Assembly (NCBI GenBank): GCA_964235605.1
Contig: CAXSCR010000078.1
Coordinates: 1 to 16,027 of the forward strand
Origin: DATCRE01 sp964235605
GTDB lineage: Bacteria > Bacteroidota > Bacteroidia > Cytophagales > Cyclobacteriaceae
DNA length: 16,027 nucleotides
Direction: 5' to 3'
This document shows positions 8,501 through 15,388 of the stretch, piece by piece. Every line of letters begins with the position of its first letter. Within the stretch, counting starts at the first letter, position 1. Under the pieces are notes generated by a model that had not been told where the DNA came from, searched no databases, and worked only from the letters and a program-made list of their open reading frames with translations. The position numbers were made by a program, and so were the translations under genes.

Positions 8501-8628
8501 CCACCTACAGATGCACCGAACCCGACAACGGGAAATTGCTTGCGTGCTTTTGCGATAGACTTTTTCTTAACAGCTGCTTTTCCTTTATTATTAAAATGTG
8601 AAGGTTTAGTCTTCATCAGGGCATTCAT
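5575..8628 (-). CDS. CheB-CheR-PAS-histidine kinase hybrid, left copy, frameshifted near its 3' end
   Basis: 1017 aa from the ATG at 8628. A TTG 33 bp upstream or the ATG at 8616 are other possible starts; the ATG at 8628 best matches the paralogue's N-terminal length. Domains in order: a lysine-rich leader; CheB methylesterase (~32-210) with Ser40 in GASVGG, His67 in LIIHLSP and Asp159 in GTATDGT; CheR methyltransferase (~240-490) with the SAM-binding GCATGEEAYS and the PFSRMDLISCQNVMIYL motif; a PAS-like segment (~530-640); a long coiled coil of NEELQ-type heptads; a second PAS; and HisKA with His894 in ISSHDLQEP. The ATP-binding domain stops just after the N-box NLIDNALK, where a one-base deletion leads to PKKTQ and a stop; the rest lies in another frame at 5270-5594. 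As it stands the product should keep the methyl-transfer domains but cannot bind ATP normally. Restored length is about 1119 aa. It could be a sequencing error or a real mutation. Confidence 0.88.
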   Translation of the reverse strand: MNALMKTKPSHFNNKGKAAVKKKSIAKARKQFPVVGFGASVGGLEDFSDLLKHLDVNLGMAYVLIIHLSPNHKSGLHEILQSRTTMQVHTVRDRMKVTPNNIYVIPPKAYVSIVDGHLKIDQSSKIDHGNFAVDYFFTVLASVYRNSAIGVILSGTATDGTLGLKYIKTHGGITFAQNESAKFPGMPTSAYGSGCADFKLSPRDIAGELKRLAKLPYTVLPPRKIETIHVEQLENHTEELKNIFDIVKQKFDVDFFVQYKQASLYRRIVRRMIINKVENLIDYGSILETNEKEIDELYNDFLINVTDFFRDPAFFKILTKKVFPSIIKQRKSNDPLRIWVAGCATGEEAYSITICLIEFLILKGLTFPIHIFASDLDAKAIEKARLGIYPASALQDVSENYIKQYFKKINGHYQIVKHVRELCVFSQQNLLKDPPFSRMDLISCQNVMIYLEASPQKKILQTFHYALKSTGYLFLGKSETIGNSNDLFKSHDKKIRLYSRIPTSSPPFEITQRAYDAVAQIKRQGIESWAEVDIEKEMGRVLLSRFVPASVVLNQNLIIIQFFGNTSSYLSPVAGKASFNVLKMIREDLLVDVRSLLQQVKKTEKTAVKTGITIYNNKVQHEVSIEIVPKKIATELYYLVVFKEEMIIHPRIKNKGKQSGASASVDQKEQTIIKLEHELIQSRELIRTTNEQFETTYEELQANNEEISSSNEELQSVNEELETSKEELQSTNEELTTINEELQKRNIELKESQNYAEAIVQTMHNPLLILTGNLQIRMANKAFYQTFKLAHENTEGKFIYELSDGSWDIRDLRDQLHMLMGKTISFHDFEIKHHFPLVGELTLMVHTYKLVNVKNTKETLILLAFNNISELLKSNNEFKRVNEQLEQFAFISSHDLQEPLRKIETFSSFLASPEADLNAYASKYLDKIKISSSRMSALLKDTLQYSTLLIKDENKFVPVDLNEIIHNIIQDFELTIESKKAVINIEPMPMVFGEPVRLSQLFRNLIDNALKLPKKTQ

Positions 8629-8663
8629 GTAATTGGAATTAAATGCTGCGGGAGGATGCAATG

Positions 8664-8687
8664 TAGTAACTTCTTATAAAGTTACTA
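8664..8687. promoter_or_regulatory. Perfect palindrome in the divergent hybrid kinase/cheB intergenic region
   Basis: Arms TAGTAACTT (8664-8672) and AAGTTACTA (8679-8687) are exact reverse complements around the 6-nt spacer CTTATA. The site lies 36 bp upstream of the hybrid kinase start at 8628 and about 200 bp upstream of the divergent methylesterase gene. Symmetry, size and position suit an operator for a dimeric regulator controlling one or both genes; a short RNA hairpin in the leader is the other option. No regulator is identified. Confidence 0.45.
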
Positions 8688-8884
8688 TGTATTTGCATTC
8701 AATATAGCACAAACTTTACGTGGTACACTTTTTTATGTTATGCAATTACTTAATGCAATGCAGGTCTGTTTGTCCATTTCTTGTCTTAAGTAATCTTTAT
8801 GCTCAACCATTGCACATGTATATCAGAACCTCAAGTTTGCTACTCATAATTAGATGTTATCTGTCCTTACATTAGAAATATCCC

Positions 8885-10003
8885 ATGATAAAACGAGACA
8901 TTATTGTAGTTGGTGCATCAGCAGGTGGTGTAAGAGCATTAACAGAATTTGTAAAGTCTTTACCTAAAAAGTTTTCGGGTTCAATTTTTATTGTGCTCCA
9001 TACTCCTCCTCATTCAACCAGTAATATGCCAGCAATTCTCACGCGAGCTGGGCTGCTTCCAGCAACCCATGCCATTGACGGAGAACCAATAATCCCCGGG
9101 CATATTTATGTTGCGCCACCAGATCATCATATGCTACTGGAAGCAAACTGCATTTTGGTACAGAAAGGGCCAGAAGAGAACAGATTTAGACCATCGATCG
9201 ATGCATTATTTAGATCTGCAGCCTATGTTTATGGCCCGCGCGTAGTTGGCATTGTACTTTCAGGCCTTCTTAATGACGGAACCTCAGGTTTGTGGTCAAT
9301 AAAAAGATTAGGTGGGTTAACAATTATTCAGGAACCCGCAGACGCAGATTATCCAAACATGCCTGTAAATGCGCGCGAGTCTGTTTCTATTGATTATGTT
9401 GCTCCAGCCATGAAGATGGGTGCTTTACTTGAGCGTATAACCCTTAAAAAGGCCAATAAAAAACCAAAAATATCCGTTAAAGAAATGAAACTTCTAGAGA
9501 TGGAAGTGATGATAGCCAAACAAGGTAATGCTTTTGCCCTCGGCATTATGGAAGCAGGCGAACTTACACCTTTTACTTGCCCGGAATGCCACGGCGTACT
9601 TGTCAAATTAACCGCAGGTAAAATTATCAGGTTCAGATGCCATACAGGCCATGCATATACTGCAAGTGCGTTGTTAGCTGACGGTACGAAACATATAGAA
9701 GAATTTTTGTGGCAGGCTATGAGGGGATTAGAGGAAACTACTTTGCTGCTGAAACAAATTAGTCAACATTTTAACAAACAGGGCGATAAAGACGTTGCCA
9801 TTTTTTTTAATGGCAAAGCCGAAGCAACAGCTAAAAAAGCACGTGTAATTCGTGATTCAGTTTTCACACAAGAATTACTTAGCGAAGATCTGCGTCATGA
9901 CAAAGTTGCAATAAAACAGATAAAAGGAAAGGCCGCTAGGAAGAAAAATACGAATAGTCATTTAGCGAAATCAAAGAGAAGCGTGAACCTTAATATTAAG
10001 TAA
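8885..10003 (+). CDS. Stand-alone CheB-type protein-glutamate methylesterase with Cys/His-rich C-terminal region
   Basis: 372 aa. Residues 1-185 are a CheB catalytic domain with an intact triad: Ser12 in GASAGG, His39 in FIVLHTPP and Asp131 in SGLLNDGTSG. CheB enzymes remove methyl esters from receptor glutamates. The usual N-terminal receiver is missing, so activity is not controlled by its own phosphorylation. Residues ~195-340 form a second region with CPECHG (232-237) and RCHTGHAYT (251-259), i.e. Cys232, Cys235, Cys252, His253 and His256 spaced like a small zinc site, followed by a helical stretch (EEFLWQAMRGLEET). The last ~25 residues are very basic. This C-terminal extension recurs in stand-alone CheB-like proteins; its function is not known to me. 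The gene is divergent from the left hybrid kinase and upstream of the right one, both of which carry their own CheB domain, so a shared methylated target is plausible. Confidence 0.9.
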   Translation: MIKRDIIVVGASAGGVRALTEFVKSLPKKFSGSIFIVLHTPPHSTSNMPAILTRAGLLPATHAIDGEPIIPGHIYVAPPDHHMLLEANCILVQKGPEENRFRPSIDALFRSAAYVYGPRVVGIVLSGLLNDGTSGLWSIKRLGGLTIIQEPADADYPNMPVNARESVSIDYVAPAMKMGALLERITLKKANKKPKISVKEMKLLEMEVMIAKQGNAFALGIMEAGELTPFTCPECHGVLVKLTAGKIIRFRCHTGHAYTASALLADGTKHIEEFLWQAMRGLEETTLLLKQISQHFNKQGDKDVAIFFNGKAEATAKKARVIRDSVFTQELLSEDLRHDKVAIKQIKGKAARKKNTNSHLAKSKRSVNLNIK

Positions 10004-10419
10004 AATTTTGTACCTGAATTCATGAGAGCCATTCTTCATACTTTGTCAAGTTTCGAAATAGCAGGCACTTGGAGCCTGCTCATGCAGTAGAATCGTTATA
10101 AGTATGCTATCAACTTGAGGGATAAGAAAATTAATAGTTAACGGCAGCATTGCCATCTGCTTATTTGCCCGTTTGAGGAAGGGTAGAATGCTTACTAGTG
10201 TGATGGGTAAGCGTTACTGTCTAATAGATCTATTTTTATGGTATAATGTTTTTGACTCGATTTTTTTTATGGCATAAAGTAAATTTACTACCATGGGGTA
10301 TTCCTTATTGCTAAAATTTAAACCAAATACATGTACTTTTATAATCTGCCAATGTATCTGATTACGCCCAAGCTAGTTTTAGTAATTGCTTTTTGGTGGC
10401 TACAAAGCAATAAACCATC
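10004..10419 (+). other. Intergenic region upstream of the right hybrid kinase
   Basis: 416 bp without a supportable gene. Visible elements: a 7-bp stem-loop AGCAGGC/GCCTGCT (10060-10066 and 10074-10080) about 57 bp after the methylesterase stop, with no T-tract, so a doubtful terminator; a 14-bp direct repeat with one mismatch, TTTTTATGG(T/C)ATAA, at 10233-10246 and 10264-10277 (31 bp apart); and a 12-bp palindrome AGTAAATTTACT at 10278-10289. The last two lie about 130-190 bp before the hybrid kinase start and could be a control region. No good TAnnTTTG element was found. Confidence 0.45.
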
Positions 10420-13400
10420 ATGGTCAAGAAGGAAGCAAAAAATTTCACATCAACGGTTACAATTGCTAAGAAAAACTCCGTAAAAAAAAGTGTTACTAAG
10501 GCATACTCTGTCAAGCATTTTCCGGTTGTTTGCTTTGGCGCGTCAGCCGGAGGACTTGAAGCCTTTTCAACGGTTTTAAAATTTCTGAAGCCTAATCTAG
10601 GTATGGCGTATGTGTTGATTATGCACTTGTCACCAAAACATAAAAGCTCACTAGCAGAAATCCTTCAGCTAAAAACGAAAATGAAAGTTCACACCGCGAA
10701 GAACGGGATGAAAGTTGATAGGAACAATATTTATGTTATTCCACCCAATGCATACATGAGCCTAGTCGATGGGCACGTTAAGGTTGGGCCAAGATCGTTG
10801 GCTAAAATAGGCAACTTTGCCGTAGATTATTTTCTAGTTGCCCTTGCATCAATCTACAAGAATAATAGCATTGGAATAATTTTATCAGGAACAGCAACAG
10901 ATGGCACTATTGGCATGAAAGCTATTAAGGCAGAGGGAGGCATAACACTTGTGCAAGATGATTCAGCGCAATTTTCTGGCATGCCAAGAAGTGCGTATGA
11001 TTCCGGCTATGCAGATTTTATATTGTCACCAGAAAGTATTGCCACTGAATTGGCCCGGCTAGCTAAGGTGCCTTACGCAGTAACGCCAAAGGATAAAATT
11101 GAAAAGAAACTTGCAAACGATTCAAAGAATGAAAAAACTGTATTAAAAAACATATTGCTGCTTGTCAACGAAAAGACTGGAATTGATTTCTTTCAGAATT
11201 ACAAGCCGGCTAGTCTTTACCGGCGTGTGGTAAGAAGAAGTGTCTTAAATAAATGTAACACACTTCACGATTACCATTTGTTACTTCAAAGCAAAGAAAA
11301 AGAAGTTTATGATCTCTATAATGATTTTTTAATAAATGTCACGAGTTTTTTTCGTGATCCTGATTTTTATAAATCACTGGAATCTGAAATATTCCCGGCC
11401 ATAGTGAAGCATAAAAAAGCAACTGATCCTATACGAATCTGGATAGCCGGATGTGCAACAGGTGAAGAAGCTTATTCTGTTGCCATTACCATGCGACGTT
11501 TTCTAGAGGCAAAAGATTTATCCATTTCATTTCAAGTATTTGCATCAGATCTCGATGCGCTGGCTATAGAGAAAGCCAGGCAGGGAATTTACTCACTAAG
11601 CACCTTACAAAATGTTCCTGAAAAGTATCTAAGCCGATATTTCAGAAAAATTGCCGGACACTATCAGATTGAAAAAAGTGTTCGGGAGATGTGTGTGTTT
11701 TCGCAGCAGGACTTGCTGAAGGATCCGCCATTTTCGCGGCTTGATCTTATCAGCTGCCAGAACGTGATGATCTATCTTGAAAATGAACCTCAGCAAAAGA
11801 TCCTTCAAAAATTTCACTACGCGTTGAAACCATCGGGCTTTCTATTTCTCGGAAAGTCTGAAAATATTGGGGACTCTGTTGATTTGTTCGATCAGCTTGA
11901 TAAAAAAGTTCGTGTGTTCAGGCGGAGATCTGCAAATACACCTCCTTTAGAATTTAATGTTCCCAAAATACAGATTGACTCGACTAAGAATAAGGAACGA
12001 AGAGGTGTTACGGTTGGATCGGACATTGAAAAAGAAGTTACCAAAGTTTTGCTGACAAGATATGTTATGCCCAGTGTTGTTGTGAATCAAAATATGAACA
12101 TCACACAATTCTTCGGTATTACCGCTTCTTATCTTGATCCTTCTATGGGCAAAGCGAGTTTTAACGTATTGAAAATGATACGGGAAGACCTTCTTATAGA
12201 TTTGCGGTCGTTGCTTTATGAAGCAATAAAAACACAACAAATAGTTTATAAAGATGGAATACAGATCAGGGATAAAAAAATAATACGTGAACTTACCATA
12301 GAAGTGTTTCCGAAAAACATTGATAATGAGTTATTCTATCTGGTAGTTTTTAAGGAAAATGTCGTCAAGGCTTTTAAGGATGTTAATCTCACCAAAAGCA
12401 AAAAGTCGTCAGATCAAAAAGATGATATAATTGTTAAGCTTGAGGAAGACTTGCGGCAGTCACGCGAACTAATCCGGGCTGCAAACGAAGAATATGAGAG
12501 TACTTTGGAAGAACTGCAATCCTATAATGAAGAAACACTTTCAGCGAATGAAGAATTGCAGAGCGTAAACGAGGAACTTGAAACATCAAAGGAAGAGCTT
12601 CAATCTGCTAATGAAGAACTCACTACGGTTAATGACGAAATGCAAAGGCGAAATATCGAATTAAAAGAATCTCAGAACTATTCGAAGGCCATAGTAGATA
12701 CAGTGAACGATCCTTTTTTGGTGTTGACCGCCAATCTGCAGATAAAAAGCGCAAACCGTTCGTTCTTTAAAACATTTAAGCTCGGTAATGAGCATACGGA
12801 TGGAACGTTTATTTATGAGTTAGCCGAAGGCGCGTGGGATATACCTGTGTTACGTGAAAACTTAAATGAATTACTTAGCACCAAGGGAAATTTTCGTGAA
12901 TTTATGCTTACGCATTATTTTCCGGGTGTAGGCGAACTTGTTTTTATTGTAAACGCGTATAGACTCATAAAAGAAGGCGCAAAGGAAACGTTAATTCTAT
13001 TGGCGTTTAATAATATCAGTGATGTTCTTAAAGCCAACCATGAGTTGAAACAATTGAATGAGCACATGGCTCAGTTTGCTTATGTTGCAAGCCATGATCT
13101 GCAAGAACCCTTAAGAAAAATTGAGACATTTTCAAACTATATTTTGGAACATGATAGTGTCGATGATTACACAAAAAAATATTCTGATAAAATAGGTGCC
13201 ACAGCAGGCAGAATGTCAACGCTGCTAAATGACCTTTTAAGTTATTCTATTCTTTTAAAAAACGAACAAAAAGATTTTATTCATGTTGATCTTGATAAAA
13301 CAGTAAAAGATGTTTGCAAAGATTTAGAACTTGTCATTGAAGAGAAGAACGCTATAGTGAACGTTGAGTCGCTTCCTGAGATTGTCGGTGAGCCAAGTCA

Positions 13401-13584
13401 AATAGGTCAACTGTTTTACAACCTTATTAGTAATGCATTGAAATTTAATAATAGCAAACCCCTTATTCATATTTCAATAAAAAATACGTCCGGGCTGCAA
13501 ACGAAGAATATGAGAGTACTTTGGAAGAACTGCAATCCTATAATGAAGAAACACTTTCAGCGAATGAAGAATTGCAGAGCGTAA
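10420..13584 (+). CDS. CheB-CheR-PAS-histidine kinase hybrid, right copy, truncated by an internal tandem duplication
   Basis: 1054 aa from the ATG at 10420; residues 1-1024 are authentic. Order: basic leader (1-33); CheB methylesterase (~34-215; Ser42 in GASAGG, His69 in LIMHLSP, Asp161 in GTATDGT); CheR (~235-500; YKPASLYRRVVRR, SAM motif GCATGEEAYS at 344-353, SRLDLISCQNVMIYL); PAS-like segment (~535-645); heptad coiled coil with NEEL/KEEL/NDEM at 710, 717, 724, 731 and 738; PAS (~755-865); HisKA with His892 in VASHDLQEP; and the start of the ATP-binding domain with Asn1005 in NALKF. At codon 1024 the 1016-bp repeat begins again out of frame, giving 30 unrelated residues and a TAA at 13582. 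The product lacks the DNGIGF, F- and G2-boxes, which lie in the downstream frame. Joining 13490 to 14507 gives an intact 1112-aa hybrid. Confidence 0.9.
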   Translation: MVKKEAKNFTSTVTIAKKNSVKKSVTKAYSVKHFPVVCFGASAGGLEAFSTVLKFLKPNLGMAYVLIMHLSPKHKSSLAEILQLKTKMKVHTAKNGMKVDRNNIYVIPPNAYMSLVDGHVKVGPRSLAKIGNFAVDYFLVALASIYKNNSIGIILSGTATDGTIGMKAIKAEGGITLVQDDSAQFSGMPRSAYDSGYADFILSPESIATELARLAKVPYAVTPKDKIEKKLANDSKNEKTVLKNILLLVNEKTGIDFFQNYKPASLYRRVVRRSVLNKCNTLHDYHLLLQSKEKEVYDLYNDFLINVTSFFRDPDFYKSLESEIFPAIVKHKKATDPIRIWIAGCATGEEAYSVAITMRRFLEAKDLSISFQVFASDLDALAIEKARQGIYSLSTLQNVPEKYLSRYFRKIAGHYQIEKSVREMCVFSQQDLLKDPPFSRLDLISCQNVMIYLENEPQQKILQKFHYALKPSGFLFLGKSENIGDSVDLFDQLDKKVRVFRRRSANTPPLEFNVPKIQIDSTKNKERRGVTVGSDIEKEVTKVLLTRYVMPSVVVNQNMNITQFFGITASYLDPSMGKASFNVLKMIREDLLIDLRSLLYEAIKTQQIVYKDGIQIRDKKIIRELTIEVFPKNIDNELFYLVVFKENVVKAFKDVNLTKSKKSSDQKDDIIVKLEEDLRQSRELIRAANEEYESTLEELQSYNEETLSANEELQSVNEELETSKEELQSANEELTTVNDEMQRRNIELKESQNYSKAIVDTVNDPFLVLTANLQIKSANRSFFKTFKLGNEHTDGTFIYELAEGAWDIPVLRENLNELLSTKGNFREFMLTHYFPGVGELVFIVNAYRLIKEGAKETLILLAFNNISDVLKANHELKQLNEHMAQFAYVASHDLQEPLRKIETFSNYILEHDSVDDYTKKYSDKIGATAGRMSTLLNDLLSYSILLKNEQKDFIHVDLDKTVKDVCKDLELVIEEKNAIVNVESLPEIVGEPSQIGQLFYNLISNALKFNNSKPLIHISIKNTSGLQTKNMRVLWKNCNPIMKKHFQRMKNCRA

Positions 13585-14506
13585 ACGAGGAACTTGAAAC
13601 ATCAAAGGAAGAGCTTCAATCTGCTAATGAAGAACTCACTACGGTTAATGACGAAATGCAAAGGCGAAATATCGAATTAAAAGAATCTCAGAACTATTCG
13701 AAGGCCATAGTAGATACAGTGAACGATCCTTTTTTGGTGTTGACCGCCAATCTGCAGATAAAAAGCGCAAACCGTTCGTTCTTTAAAACATTTAAGCTCG
13801 GTAATGAGCATACGGATGGAACGTTTATTTATGAGTTAGCCGAAGGCGCGTGGGATATACCTGTGTTACGTGAAAACTTAAATGAATTACTTAGCACCAA
13901 GGGAAATTTTCGTGAATTTATGCTTACGCATTATTTTCCGGGTGTAGGCGAACTTGTTTTTATTGTAAACGCGTATAGACTCATAAAAGAAGGCGCAAAG
14001 GAAACGTTAATTCTATTGGCGTTTAATAATATCAGTGATGTTCTTAAAGCCAACCATGAGTTGAAACAATTGAATGAGCACATGGCTCAGTTTGCTTATG
14101 TTGCAAGCCATGATCTGCAAGAACCCTTAAGAAAAATTGAGACATTTTCAAACTATATTTTGGAACATGATAGTGTCGATGATTACACAAAAAAATATTC
14201 TGATAAAATAGGTGCCACAGCAGGCAGAATGTCAACGCTGCTAAATGACCTTTTAAGTTATTCTATTCTTTTAAAAAACGAACAAAAAGATTTTATTCAT
14301 GTTGATCTTGATAAAACAGTAAAAGATGTTTGCAAAGATTTAGAACTTGTCATTGAAGAGAAGAACGCTATAGTGAACGTTGAGTCGCTTCCTGAGATTG
14401 TCGGTGAGCCAAGTCAAATAGGTCAACTGTTTTACAACCTTATTAGTAATGCATTGAAATTTAATAATAGCAAACCCCTTATTCATATTTCAATAAAAAA
14501 TACGTC
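12475..14506 (+). repeat. Perfect 1016-bp tandem direct duplication inside the right hybrid kinase gene
   Basis: Unit 1 (12475-13490) and unit 2 (13491-14506) appear identical base for base when read line by line. The unit starts at codon 686, at the head of the coiled coil, and ends inside codon 1024 in the ATP-binding domain, so it covers coiled coil, PAS, HisKA and N-box. The join has only a 2-bp microhomology, TC (12473-12474, 13489-13490, 14505-14506). The unit is 338 codons plus 2 nt, hence the frameshift. No insertion sequence or inverted repeat lies at the ends. Identity means the event is very recent, or is an assembly artefact. Confidence 0.95.
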
Positions 14507-14774
14507 GTTAGAAGATCGCATTAAACATGGGTTAAAGAAAGATAGGCGATATGCGTGTATTATGGTAAAGGATAATGGAATTGGGTTCGATCAGAAATTT
14601 GTGGATAAAATCTTTGATATATTCCAGCGCCTTAATGATAAACCGGAGGTAAAAGGGTCGGGAATGGGCTTAGCGATTTGCAAAAAGATTGTAGAAGAAC
14701 ATGGAGGGGCAATAACTGCGAAAAGCAAAGAGCATGAAGGCACTACTTTTTTTATCTTTCTGCCGACACCGTAA
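13521..14774 (+). pseudogene. Downstream half of the split right hybrid kinase (coiled coil-PAS-HisKA-complete ATP-binding domain)
   Basis: 417 codons in the frame that would continue the intact gene. The content repeats residues 698-1024 of the upstream product and then adds the missing end: YACIMVKDNGIGFDQKF, the F-box IFDIFQRLND, the G2 box GSGMGLAICKKI and GTTFFIFLPTP. It therefore encodes a complete HisKA-HATPase kinase with one PAS and part of the coiled coil. The frame is open back to about 13455 but has no ATG before codon 46 (13656); only a TTG at 13521 or a ribosomal frameshift from the upstream frame could express the whole. I treat it as the 3' part of a broken gene. If expressed, it would be a free soluble kinase without CheB and CheR. 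The TAA at 14772 overlaps the convergent receiver gene by 23 nt. Confidence 0.8.
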
Positions 14775-15147
14775 AAAGTTCTAACAGTATATCTTTGATA
14801 GCTTGAACAAGTTCAGAAAGTCGGGTCGATTTTTTTAAATACCGAAGCTCGGAGTTTGTAGAGTTAGTCTGTTGTGCAGGATTAAAAGCGGTGCTAAGCA
14901 TCACGATTGCTATATTTTGCTTGTCAGCAATTTCCCTCATCCTATCTACACACTCATAACCATTCATTTTAGGCATGTTGATGTCAATGAACATTAAGTC
15001 TGGTAAAATTTTAGATTTGGTTACAAATTCTATAGCCTTCGAGCAATTCTCAAATTGAAAACACGTAATGCCAGCGTCGATCAATTCTATAGCATCATGA
15101 AACATCTCCCGATCATCAATATCATCATCTATGTGTATAATAAGCAT
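14752..15147 (-). CDS. Single-domain response regulator, convergent with the right hybrid kinase
   Basis: 131 aa, receiver only. D7/D8 in IHIDDDIDDREMF, phosphoacceptor Asp55 in LMFIDINMPKMNG, switch Ser85/Thr86 in MLSTA, and Lys105/Lys106 in RYLKKS. The start ATG at 15147 puts the first beta strand right at the N-terminus. The stop lies inside the last codons of the hybrid kinase gene (23-nt overlap, tail to tail). It resembles the receiver at 4912-5304 more than the other two, matching the paralogy of the two neighbouring hybrid kinases. It is therefore the likely phosphorylation partner of the right hybrid, with output through protein contact. Convergent overlapping transcription means strong expression of one gene could damp the other. 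Confidence 0.92.
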   Translation of the reverse strand: MLIIHIDDDIDDREMFHDAIELIDAGITCFQFENCSKAIEFVTKSKILPDLMFIDINMPKMNGYECVDRMREIADKQNIAIVMLSTAFNPAQQTNSTNSELRYLKKSTRLSELVQAIKDILLELFTVSAER

Positions 15148-15388
15148 TTCCGCACTTTTTTAGAAAACGAATATAGGTAATCGAATTTTAAACAGGACTT
15201 ATCAAATGAACTATCTGAGCTTATACCAAAAAGAAGTTATGCTCGATCTTGCAATCTTTACGAATCCATTTTATAGACACAGAGATAAGGACCCTAAAGT
15301 ATCTTTCTGGTTCGAAGACTAGATCCGCTAATTATCAATAACCTGAACGCAATATAACACACTTACGCTTTTAATTACCATATCCTCA

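Noticed and set aside
8629..8661. TTG start for the left hybrid kinase
   Set aside because: It adds 11 residues and is not needed; ATGs at 8628 and 8616 give an N-terminus similar in length to the right-hand paralogue.
10060..10080. Stem-loop after the methylesterase gene as an intrinsic terminator
   Set aside because: Only a 7-bp stem and no following T-tract; kept as a noted structure, not called a terminator.
10242..10247. TATAAT hexamer as a sigma70-type -10 box
   Set aside because: Bacteroidota promoters do not use this consensus and the region is AT-rich; no matching -35 spacing was seen.
12547..12660. Short-period DNA repeat in the hybrid kinase coiled coil
   Set aside because: It reflects 7-residue heptads (NEEL/KEEL) of a signalling coiled coil that is normal for this protein family.
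13028..14235. Two identical minus-strand 63-codon open frames (13028-13219 and 14044-14235)
   Set aside because: They are antisense shadows of the duplicated kinase region; their identity only reflects the tandem repeat.
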